A stretch of DNA of 9,193 nt from Chloroflexota bacterium (lineage in GTDB: Bacteria; Chloroflexota; Anaerolineae; B4-G1; SLSP01): contig JAKJAB010000119.1 in assembly GCA_022707725.1 (NCBI GenBank), forward strand, positions 1 through 9,193, given 5' to 3'. Position 1 is the stretch's first letter. Each line of letters opens with the position of its first letter. The translations under genes were made by a program, and so were the position numbers. Shown here in pieces: positions 1-5,771 of the stretch. The notes under the pieces are model-generated. The model searched no databases. It had not been told where the DNA came from and saw only the letters and a program-made list of their open reading frames with translations.

Positions 1-32
1 CCAGCAACCAGCAACCAGCAACCAGCAACCAG
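1..32. repeat. CCAGCAA heptamer tandem array
   Basis: Four exact copies of the 7-bp unit CCAGCAA (1-7, 8-14, 15-21, 22-28) are followed by a partial copy CCAG (29-32). The array may extend to the left of the window. It ends 11 bases before the GAGG ribosome binding site (44-47) of the ABC gene, so it sits in the 5' leader or promoter region, and copy-number change could alter spacing there. The unit differs from the heptamer inside larC, but the period is the same. Confidence 0.9.
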
Positions 33-52
33 TTTCACATCACGAGGTGTCT

Positions 53-898
53 ATGTTACAAGTCTCGAACGTTACAAAATACTACGGCGACGCCCTCATT
101 TTAGACGGCGTCACGTTTACGCTGAATCCCGGCGAGCGAGTGGGTCTCATCGGGCCGAACGGCTGCGGGAAGACGACGCTGTTGCGCATCATCACCGGGC
201 AAGAGGGGGCGGACAGCGGTTCCGTTCGACGCGATCCGCCCGACCTGCGCGTGGGTTATCTGGAGCAGAGTCTCACCTACGGCGAGGACGCCACGCTCGA
301 CCACGTTCTGCGCGCCGAACAAATCGCGCTGGAAAGCCTGGAGGAGCAAGTGGCGACGTTGGCCGGCGCGCTCGCCGCCGCCAAAGACGCGGAACAGGCG
401 CGGCTCCTGGAAGCCTACGGCGAAGCGTTGGCCGAACTGGAAACATTGGCCGCGCGGCAGACGCCCGAACACACCGTCAAGGCCATTCTCGCGGGGCTGG
501 ACCTGGACGATATGCCGTTCGACACGCCCGTGCGCCATCTCAGCGGCGGGCAGAAGACGCGGCTCGGCCTGGCGCGTCTGCTCATCCAGAACCCACAGGC
601 GCTCCTGCTCGACGAACCCACGCGCGGGCTGGACTATCGCGCCAAAGCGCAGTTGCTCGATCTTTTGCGGGCGTGGCGTGCGGAAGGGTTGGCGATTCTG
701 CTCGTCACCCACGACGTGGAACTGGTCGCCGAGGCCGCCGATCGCGTGGTGGTAATGGAGCATGGGACAATCGTCGCACAGGGAAATCCTGCTGAGGTGC
801 TGCGCGCCTCGCCGACGTTCACGCCGCAGATTGCGCAGTTATTTCCGGATGGCGACTGGCTTACTGTTGGAGAGGCGTTGGCAGGACTGAAAGCTTGA
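53..898 (+). CDS. Hybrid ABC ATPase: ABC-F-like N-terminal cassette joined to an EcfA-like C-terminus
   Basis: This is a single nucleotide-binding cassette of 281 residues with no membrane segments. Visible motifs are Walker A GPNGCGKT (34-41), Q-loop Gln72, signature LSGGQ (163-167), Walker B ALLLDE (183-188), D-loop GLD (192-194) and switch His220. Residues 80-145 form a charged helical arm, and the signature continues as QKTRLGLARLL; both are typical of the first cassette of ABC-F proteins, which normally have two cassettes and about 520-650 residues. From about residue 188 the sequence instead resembles the end of cobalt/ECF-type ATPases: DEPTRGLDYRAKAQL, VTHDVELVAEAADR, then a tail SPTFTPQIAQLF. 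I infer a fusion at the conserved Walker B codons, around bases 610-625. ATG at 53 is chosen because GAGG (44-47) lies 5 bases before it; a GTG at 47 is an alternative. The biochemical role is unknown: it could be a remodelled ATPase, a non-functional hybrid or an assembly artefact. Confidence 0.75.
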   Translation: MLQVSNVTKYYGDALILDGVTFTLNPGERVGLIGPNGCGKTTLLRIITGQEGADSGSVRRDPPDLRVGYLEQSLTYGEDATLDHVLRAEQIALESLEEQVATLAGALAAAKDAEQARLLEAYGEALAELETLAARQTPEHTVKAILAGLDLDDMPFDTPVRHLSGGQKTRLGLARLLIQNPQALLLDEPTRGLDYRAKAQLLDLLRAWRAEGLAILLVTHDVELVAEAADRVVVMEHGTIVAQGNPAEVLRASPTFTPQIAQLFPDGDWLTVGEALAGLKA

Positions 899-900
899 TG

Positions 901-1173
901 CTAACTGCTTGATGCAGACAACGAAAGAGATTCGCTCAGTACGTCGGCAACCCATTGGTTGAGACTTTTGCCTGCCGCCGTTGCCCTGGTTGCAATTTCG
1001 GCATGCAACTGAGGTGAAACACGCAGGTTGAACTTGCCCGAATATGCTTTGCGTGGCTCTACACCATCTTCTCGGCACATGTCGAGGAAAACCTTCAGCG
1101 AGATTTGGCCTTCCTTGCGCAAACTGTCGATATCCCTGGCATAAAAGTCGACGCCGCCATAGAAATCAATGAC
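901..1173 (-). pseudogene. HicB-family antitoxin remnant (ribbon-helix-helix end only)
   Basis: The reading frame ending at 901 encodes a recognisable HicB C-terminus: VDFYARDIDSL, then FLDMCREDGVEPRK, YSGKFNLRVSPQLHAEIA and GKSLNQWVADVL. In intact family members this ribbon-helix-helix DNA-binding part follows a roughly 50-60 residue degraded RNase-like domain, which is absent here. The similarity begins immediately beside the larC stop codon, and no ATG or GTG start lies between larC and the homologous region. Upstream extension would need a TTG at 1242 inside larC, giving 23 unrelated residues. A 59-residue product from ATG at 1080 is possible, but its only ribosome-binding-like AAGG is 11 bases away. 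No hicA toxin gene is adjacent. It converges on the ABC gene with 2 bases between stop codons. I read it as a truncated antitoxin left by a deletion. A minimal DNA-binding protein translated by coupling to larC is the alternative. Confidence 0.7.
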
Positions 1174-1175
1174 TA

Positions 1176-2567
1176 TTACGCATTCGCCGCCCGATACACC
1201 TCGCGCAGTGGTATGCCGTGTTCCTCCGCCAGACGACGGCAATCTTCATACTCCGGCGCACGCTTCGTCGTGCCATCAGGCAGTTCCGCCACTTTGACAT
1301 GCACCGGGCCGTAGGGTGTATCCACGTGCTCGATGACGCGCGGCAGGGCGTGACGCGTCACGGTCTGCTCGCGGATACCCAGTGTAGTGGTCTCCGCGAA
1401 GAGGATCGCCGTCATCGTGGGCACGTCGTCGGGGCGGCAGAGGACGCTCAGCAGTGTGGCGGGGCGGTTCTTCTTCATCTGGATGGGCGCGAGGTAGACG
1501 TCCAACGCGCCGGCCTCGAACAGTTTGCCCATTACGTACTCGTAGACCTCCGGGTTGAGGTCGTCGACGTTGGTTTCGAGCACGGAGAGGTAGACGGTAG
1601 ACGGTAGACGGTAGACGGCAGACGGGGATTGGGGAGTTGCGGAGTGTTCATGCTCGTGGTGATGTGGATGGTCATGAGTATGCTCGTCATGGTGTTCATG
1701 GCTGTGCGTGTGCGGATGATCATGCTCGTGGTTGTGGTCATGCTCGTGTGGGTGTTCGTGGTTGTGCTCATGGTGATGAGGATGCTCGTGGTCATGTTCG
1801 TGGTCGTGGGGATGCGGGTGATGGTGATGAGGCGCTTTAGGCTTCAGGGCGGGTGTGGCTTCGCCGATGAGCACCCGGATGACGTTGGGGATGGGCAGGT
1901 CGCGCGATCCCGCGCCGTAGCCGAGTGCCTGCAACGTCATCGCTGGGATCGGGCCGAACGACGCTGCCAGCGACGTGAGCAGCGCGGCCCCGGTCGGCGT
2001 GACGGTCTCCCCCTCCAACGGCGAACCGACGACGGGCGCGCCCTTGAGCAGCGCGGCGGTCGCCGGCGCGGGCAGCGGAATCTGCCCGTGCGCGCCCCAT
2101 ATAAAGCCGCGTCCCAGCGGGAAGGGCGACACGATGACTTGCTCGATGCCGAGTTCGTCCAATCCCACCAGCGCGCCGACGACGTCCACGATGGTGTCCA
2201 CGCCGCCCAATTCGTGCAGGTGGACGTCCGCCATCGTCGTCCCGTGGATGTTCGCTTCGGCGGCGCCCATCCGGCGGAAAATGGCGACGGCGCGTTCCTT
2301 GATCTCCGGCGCGAGGTCGCTGTTCATCACGATGGCTTCGATATCTGTAAGACGCCGTTCCGGCACGTTATCCGCGACGATTACGTCGACTTTGACAGCA
2401 GCGAAGGCGTTTTTGGCGACGCGCCGCGCGCGCAGGTCAAAATCAGCCAGGTGCAACGCATTCAAGCGTTCGCGCAGAGTTTCCAGCGGCAACCCCGCAT
2501 CCACCAGCGCGCCCAAAATCATATCGCCGCTTGCTCCGGCGATACAGTCAAAATATGCAGTTTTCAT
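1176..2567 (-). CDS. larC: LarC, nickel-inserting enzyme of NPN cofactor synthesis (CTP-dependent cyclometallase)
   Basis: LarC (DUF111 family) inserts nickel into pyridinium bis-thiocarboxylate mononucleotide, using CTP, to give the nickel-pincer cofactor of LarA-type racemases. The N-terminus has the family motif FDCIAGASGDMILGAL (6-21), followed by HGTTMADVHLHELGGVDTI (108-126, histidine-rich) and GETVTPTGAALL (186-197). The C-terminal domain starts near LETNVDDLNPE (330-340) and includes MKKNRPATLLSVLC (364-377). Between the domains, residues 247-308 are a low-complexity linker with 35 histidines out of 62, alternating with Asp, Glu and Pro; this suggests metal holding. It is followed by a 7-residue-period segment (PSAVYRLPSTVY, 315-326) encoded by a DNA heptamer array. 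At 463 residues the protein is longer than usual because of this insert. The start is supported by GAGGAG (2576-2581), 8 bases upstream. It is the third gene of a larE-larB-larC operon. In Lactobacillus plantarum the two domains are separate frames joined by frameshifting; here they are one frame. Confidence 0.93.
   Translation of the reverse strand: MKTAYFDCIAGASGDMILGALVDAGLPLETLRERLNALHLADFDLRARRVAKNAFAAVKVDVIVADNVPERRLTDIEAIVMNSDLAPEIKERAVAIFRRMGAAEANIHGTTMADVHLHELGGVDTIVDVVGALVGLDELGIEQVIVSPFPLGRGFIWGAHGQIPLPAPATAALLKGAPVVGSPLEGETVTPTGAALLTSLAASFGPIPAMTLQALGYGAGSRDLPIPNVIRVLIGEATPALKPKAPHHHHPHPHDHEHDHEHPHHHEHNHEHPHEHDHNHEHDHPHTHSHEHHDEHTHDHPHHHEHEHSATPQSPSAVYRLPSTVYLSVLETNVDDLNPEVYEYVMGKLFEAGALDVYLAPIQMKKNRPATLLSVLCRPDDVPTMTAILFAETTTLGIREQTVTRHALPRVIEHVDTPYGPVHVKVAELPDGTTKRAPEYEDCRRLAEEHGIPLREVYRAANA
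1591..1625. repeat. TAGACGG heptamer array inside larC
   Basis: There are four exact TAGACGG units (1591-1597, 1598-1604, 1605-1611, 1612-1618) and a fifth with one change, CAGACGG (1619-1625). On the coding (minus) strand they read as CCGTCTA repeats, giving LarC residues 315-326 with a 7-residue period. The array lies between the His-rich linker and the C-terminal domain. Because 7 is not a multiple of 3, gain or loss of one unit changes the frame. After loss of one unit the first stop is at 1532-1534; after gain of one unit it is at 1276-1278. Confidence 0.92.
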
Positions 2568-2603
2568 AGTTCTTACTCCTCAATCATAAACTATAATTTC
2601 CAT

Positions 2604-2667
2604 CAGCAGATTTAGCAGATGAAGCAGATTTTTTATCTTGCCATCTAGAAATCTGCTCAATCTGCTG
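2604..2667. repeat. Inverted repeat of 9-bp units between larB and larC
   Basis: The left arm CAGCAGATTTAGCAGAT (2604-2620) and right arm ATCTGCTCAATCTGCTG (2651-2667) are complementary at 16 of 17 positions. Each arm is built from 9-bp units: AGCAGATTT, AGCAGATGA, AGCAGATTT at 2605-2631 and AAATCTGCT, CAATCTGCT at 2649-2666. It fills most of the 112-bp gap between larB and larC. In operon mRNA it would fold into a long hairpin, without a following uridine run of the usual terminator type. It could moderate larC expression or protect mRNA ends, or simply be a dispersed repeat. Confidence 0.8.
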
Positions 2668-2679
2668 ACATAAATGCCT

Positions 2680-3441
2680 TCACAGGCGCCGCAAAACGAA
2701 GTGCGCGAAGACCGCCGCGCCGTACCCGTTGTCGATGTTGACGACGGCGACGCCCGACGCGCACGAGTTGAGCATCGTCAGCAGCGGCGCGAGGCCGTGG
2801 AAGTTGGCCCCGTACCCCACGCTGGTCGGCACGGCGACGACCGGGCTGGAGACCAACCCGGCGACGACGCTCGCCAGCGCGCCTTCCATCCCTGCCACAG
2901 CGATGACGACGGACGCCGCCTGCAACCGGTTCAGTTCGCCTAACAACCGGTGCAGGCCCGCAACGCCCACATCGTAGGCGCGCTCGACGCGGTGGCCGAG
3001 GAATTCCAACGTCTGCGCAGCTTCTTCGGCCACGGGCAGGTCGGACGTGCCGCCGCAGACGACCATCGCGTAGGGCGCGCCGTCCGGCAGGGGGGCGCGC
3101 GCGGTCCGCTCCAACACAATCAGGCGCGAGGTCGCGTCGTAGCGCGCCTCCGGCAATTGCGCCTGGATGAAGGCCGCCATTTCCGGCGGGACGCGCGTCC
3201 CCAACACGCGGTCGTGGTGCTGCCACAGCCGCGCGAGGATCGCCGCCGCCTGCTCCGGCGTCTTCGTCTCGCAGAAGACTGTCTCCGGCAGGCCTTGCCG
3301 CAGCCCGCGATGCACGTCCAGCCGCGCGAAATCGCCCAGGTCGTCGTAGGGCAACGCGCGCAGCCGCCCCAGGGCTTGCTCTACGTCCACGCGCCCGGAT
3401 TGCACTTCGGCTAACAGTTCTCGGATTTTGTGTTCATCCAT
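2680..3441 (-). CDS. larB: LarB, NPN cofactor carboxylase/hydrolase
   Basis: LarB carboxylates C5 of the pyridinium ring of nicotinate adenine dinucleotide and splits the phosphoanhydride, releasing AMP and pyridinium biscarboxylate mononucleotide, the first step of NPN cofactor synthesis. The 253 residues match the family's length. The N-terminal part (1-110) contains GRVDVEQALGRLRALPYDDLG. The C-terminal PurE-like domain has CGGTSDLPVAEEAA (129-142), AGMEGALASVVAGLV (183-197), PTSVGYG (205-211) and LNSCASGVAVVNIDNGYGA (224-242). Cys227 lies in the context of the conserved cysteine reported to form a covalent adduct with the pyridinium ring in the L. plantarum enzyme. Its ATG overlaps the end of larE by 8 bases, so translation is probably coupled; GAGG lies 12 bases upstream, farther than usual. 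No residue expected for activity is obviously missing. Confidence 0.95.
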   Translation of the reverse strand: MDEHKIRELLAEVQSGRVDVEQALGRLRALPYDDLGDFARLDVHRGLRQGLPETVFCETKTPEQAAAILARLWQHHDRVLGTRVPPEMAAFIQAQLPEARYDATSRLIVLERTARAPLPDGAPYAMVVCGGTSDLPVAEEAAQTLEFLGHRVERAYDVGVAGLHRLLGELNRLQAASVVIAVAGMEGALASVVAGLVSSPVVAVPTSVGYGANFHGLAPLLTMLNSCASGVAVVNIDNGYGAAVFAHFVLRRL

Positions 3442-4237
3442 TTTTACCGATGACCTCGTTCATACTCCCGGAGCGGAATCCCGCCAAATCCAACGCGACG
3501 TAGGCGTAGCCGAGCGCCTTGAGCGCCGCGACGATGGCTTCACGGTGGGCCAGAACCGCGTCGAAGTCGGCTTGCGCCGTTTCGATGCGGGCCACGTCCC
3601 CGTGATGGCGAACGCGATACTGGCGCAGGCCCAGGTCGCGCAACACGCCTTCGGCCCGGCCAATCTGCGTGAGCTTTTCCGCCGTGATGGGATCGCCATA
3701 GGGAAGACGCGACGCCAGACATGCGGAGGCGGGCTTGTCCCAGTTGGGCAGGCCCAGTTCGCGGGCCAGCGCGCGGACGTCGGCTTTGGTGAACCCGGCC
3801 TCTTGCAGCGGGCTGCGCATCCCGTACTCGCGGGCCGCGCGCGCGCCGGGCCGGTAATCGCCGGTGTCGTCGGCGTTGGAGCCGTCGATGACGTAGCGAT
3901 AGCCGTGTTGTTGCGCGTACTCGATCAATTGCTGGCACATCGAGGCTTTGCAGAAGTAGCAGCGGTCAGGCGTGTTCGCCAGGAAACGCTCGTCCTCCAT
4001 CTCGTGCTTGTCGAAGACGACGTAACGCGCGCCGATTTGCTGCGCGATAGCTTGCGCTTCAGCCAGTTCGTAATCAGGCAGCGTCGGCGATACCGTTGTC
4101 ACCGCCAGGGCGCGCTCGCCGAGCGCGTCGTGGGCAAGTTTGAGCAACAGGGTACTGTCCACGCCGCCGGAGTAGGCCACGAGCACGCTGCCCATATCCA
4201 GTAAAATTGCTTTCACCCGTTCAACTTTAATGTTCAT
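3434..4237 (-). CDS. larE: LarE, ATP-dependent sulfur transferase of NPN cofactor synthesis (three-cysteine type)
   Basis: LarE activates the two carboxylates of pyridinium biscarboxylate mononucleotide by adenylation and converts them to thiocarboxylates. The 267-residue protein has the PP-loop ATP-binding motif SGGVDST (23-29), a family-typical IDGSNADDTGDYRPG (117-131), and PASACLASRLPYG (169-181) with Cys173 at the position of the sulfur-donating cysteine (Cys176 in L. plantarum). It also carries Cys93 and Cys96 in DRCYFCK (91-97). From memory, the L. plantarum enzyme lacks this pair. The three-cysteine set resembles LarE proteins that hold a 4Fe-4S cluster and need not sacrifice their own sulfur; that mechanism is inferred here. 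It is the first gene of the lar operon. The start at 4237 is preceded by the purine-rich stretch GAGGATAAGGTTAAGG, and a perfect TATAAT lies 73 bases further upstream. Confidence 0.94.
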   Translation of the reverse strand: MNIKVERVKAILLDMGSVLVAYSGGVDSTLLLKLAHDALGERALAVTTVSPTLPDYELAEAQAIAQQIGARYVVFDKHEMEDERFLANTPDRCYFCKASMCQQLIEYAQQHGYRYVIDGSNADDTGDYRPGARAAREYGMRSPLQEAGFTKADVRALARELGLPNWDKPASACLASRLPYGDPITAEKLTQIGRAEGVLRDLGLRQYRVRHHGDVARIETAQADFDAVLAHREAIVAALKALGYAYVALDLAGFRSGSMNEVIGKNG

Positions 4238-4309
4238 CCTTAACCTTATCCTCTATCACGAAAAAGGGCAACCACAGGGATACCCCATTTCGATCTCCCG
4301 CACAGCGTC

Positions 4310-4338
4310 ATTATAACATCAAGGCGACGATTCAGCCA
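4310..4338 (-). promoter_or_regulatory. Candidate sigma-70-type promoter of larE-larB-larC
   Basis: On the minus strand a perfect -10 box TATAAT (4315 down to 4310) is preceded, 17 bases away, by TGGCTG (4338 to 4333), a poor -35 match. Transcription would begin near 4302, leaving about 65 bases before the larE start. The weak -35 suggests dependence on an activator. The 11-bp repeat covers the -35/spacer. Confidence 0.45.
4327..4337. promoter_or_regulatory. Possible operator, ACGATTCAGCC copy 1
   Basis: The 11-mer ACGATTCAGCC occurs here and again at 4411-4421, in the same orientation, 84 bp apart (about eight helical turns). This copy overlaps most of the -35 box and adjoining spacer of the candidate lar promoter. 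A regulator bound to both sites could act by looping; this is inference from position only. Confidence 0.35.
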
Positions 4339-4410
4339 CTTTTTTGGGTTTATCTATGATTTGAACTTTCACCCGATCACAGTAAACTCGCTTCGTGTTG
4401 CCAGATTGTA

Positions 4411-4421
4411 ACGATTCAGCC
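4411..4421. promoter_or_regulatory. Possible operator, ACGATTCAGCC copy 2
   Basis: This is the second exact copy of the 11-mer, 84 bp from the first. It lies just left of the inverted repeat at 4425-4507 and downstream of the weak plus-strand promoter candidate, so it could affect either divergent transcript. TTCAGC within it (4415-4420) also pairs with GCTGAA at 4441-4446. Confidence 0.3.
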
Positions 4422-4424
4422 TTA

Positions 4425-4507
4425 AGGTGGGACGCACTTAGCTGAACCCAAAACGGCAATTCTTGCGCTTCCTACTGTCATTGCAGGCGTAAAAGTGCGC
4501 CCCACCT
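4425..4507. repeat. Inverted repeat with 15-bp arms
   Basis: AGGTGGGACGCACTT (4425-4439) and AAGTGCGCCCCACCT (4493-4507) are complementary at 14 of 15 positions and enclose 53 bases. There is no uridine run after either arm, so it is not a standard terminator. Two readings fit: a leader hairpin in the amidohydrolase transcript, or a small MITE-like dispersed element bounded by terminal inverted repeats. No clear target-site duplication is visible. Confidence 0.6.
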
Positions 4508-4568
4508 GAATAGTTACGCCAGGTTTAGAAGACGCAATCGGTGAGGATAGATCGAGGAGGATGCAACG

Positions 4569-5693
4569 ATGAACGAGTGGAACTCAAAAGTGAAAGGTAT
4601 TATCGATGGACACGTCCACATGGACAGCATCGCTCAGGAAGCGGGGGTGTTGGAGATTCTCGCCGGCGCGGGCATCGAGAAGATGGCGCTGGTCTCCATC
4701 CAGGACCCGGCAGCCGGAGCGGGGCTTGCGCAGTCGCTCTATATGAAAGCGCGCCACCCGGAGACGTTTTACGTCTTCGCCGGTCTCAACCACGCCGCGC
4801 AGTTGACCGGCGGGCGCGTCCAAACGCCGAGCCTTGCCGCGCAGGTGGACGAATTTGTCGCTATGGGCTGCGACGGGATCAAGATGATCGAGGGCAAACC
4901 GACGTCGCGCCAGCACATAGACATCCCCGTGACGGATGCTTACTTTGCCGATTATTGGGCGCGCGTCGCCGAGGTGAACCTGCCCATTGTCTGGCACGTC
5001 AACGACCCGGAGGAATTCTGGGATCCTGAGCGCATACCCGGTTGGGCAAAAGAGCGCAATTGGGGCTATGGCCCTGACGATGTGCAGAAGGAGGCGCTCT
5101 ACGCCGAGGTCGATGAAGTGTTGGCCCGCCATCCACAGCTCAGGATCACGTTCGCTCACTTTTACTTCCTTTCGGCGGACCTGGCGCGCGCGGCCCGCTT
5201 CCTCGACGCGCACCCCACCGTTGGCTTCGACCTTACGCCGGGCATCGAGATGCTCTACAATCTCTCGCGCACCCCAGAAGCCAGCCGTGAGTTCTTTGTC
5301 AAGTACGCCGACCGCATTGTCTTTGGAACGGATATCGCCAGTGAGCAGTCTGTCAGCGAAGCGCAGGCGCGCGCCGGTATCGTGTTCCGCTGGCTGGAAA
5401 GCGCGGATACGTTCCGCGTGCCGGCAACGGCGGATTCCCTGCTCGGCCCACCTGAAGATGGCATCATCCACGGAATGGCGTTGCCAGACGACGTGCTGGC
5501 GAAAATCTACCACGATAACTTTGTCCGCATAGCAGGCCCCCAACCGCGCGCGTTGAACGTCTCGCCGGCGGTTGAGGTTTGCGAGCGCCTCGCCGCCATC
5601 GCTGAGGCTATGTCGGGCGTACCGCCTGCTGAGACCGAATCCGGGAAGGTCGCAGCCCGTCTATTGCAAAGCCCCGTCTTAATGGTAGAATAA
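4569..5693 (+). CDS. Amidohydrolase-2 family metal-dependent hydrolase
   Basis: This is a 374-residue TIM-barrel hydrolase of the amidohydrolase superfamily. The metal-binding pattern is visible: HxH in IDGHVHM (His15, His17) at the first strand, His143 in VWHVNDP, His197 in TFAHFYF and Asp255 in VFGTDIA. Lys105 in CDGIKMIEGKP may also face the active site. These residues and the spacing fit PF04909, whose members hydrolyse or decarboxylate varied small molecules; the substrate cannot be read from sequence. The C-terminal part (290-322) has the family's closing helix DVLAKIYHDNFVRIAG. There is no signal peptide, so it is probably cytoplasmic. The start is secure: GAGGAGG (4554-4560) lies 8 bases upstream. 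It is divergent from larE, sharing the intergenic region, and 78 bases upstream of the MurJ-like gene. A functional link to either neighbour is unproven. Confidence 0.88.
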   Translation: MNEWNSKVKGIIDGHVHMDSIAQEAGVLEILAGAGIEKMALVSIQDPAAGAGLAQSLYMKARHPETFYVFAGLNHAAQLTGGRVQTPSLAAQVDEFVAMGCDGIKMIEGKPTSRQHIDIPVTDAYFADYWARVAEVNLPIVWHVNDPEEFWDPERIPGWAKERNWGYGPDDVQKEALYAEVDEVLARHPQLRITFAHFYFLSADLARAARFLDAHPTVGFDLTPGIEMLYNLSRTPEASREFFVKYADRIVFGTDIASEQSVSEAQARAGIVFRWLESADTFRVPATADSLLGPPEDGIIHGMALPDDVLAKIYHDNFVRIAGPQPRALNVSPAVEVCERLAAIAEAMSGVPPAETESGKVAARLLQSPVLMVE

Positions 5694-5771
5694 CGCAGCG
5701 CACAAACCAGAACGGGAAGCGCCTGCCGAACACTCGAGGGCGTAAAAGCCATATTGGTACTGAAGGCGGCT

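Larger units (their letters stand above)
4238..4568. other. Divergent intergenic region between larE and the amidohydrolase gene
   Basis: This 331-bp gap has no credible coding frame. It is more AT-rich than its flanks near 4310-4420. It contains the probable lar promoter, an 11-bp direct repeat and an inverted repeat, listed separately. On the plus strand TTGAAC (4361-4366) and TAAACT (4383-4388), 16 bases apart, form a weak candidate promoter for the amidohydrolase gene; its leader would then contain the inverted repeat. Confidence 0.6.

Noticed and set aside
901..1242. HicB frame extended to a TTG start at 1242
   Set aside because: The extra N-terminal residues overlap larC out of frame, match nothing in HicB, and have no ribosome binding site.
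1591..1625. Heptamer arrays (also 1-32) as CRISPR repeats
   Set aside because: The units are 7 bp with no spacers and no cas genes; they are simple tandem repeats.
1629..2615. A 328-residue open frame on the plus strand opposite larC
   Set aside because: It is antisense to a confident larC. Its Met/Val-rich start is the complement of the His-rich codons, and the rest has no recognisable family.
2604..2667. The inverted repeat as a rho-independent terminator of larB
   Set aside because: The stem is AT-moderate and, in the direction of lar transcription, no uridine run follows it directly; larC is clearly part of the same gene set downstream.
2950..3414. Long plus-strand frames opposite larB and larE (2950-3414, 3428-4204)
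   Set aside because: These are GC-rich antisense shadows, with arginine/alanine-rich composition and no family resemblance.
4238..4568. A riboswitch or tRNA in the divergent region
   Set aside because: No tRNA cloverleaf or known riboswitch core could be recognised; only short repeats and promoter-like boxes are visible.
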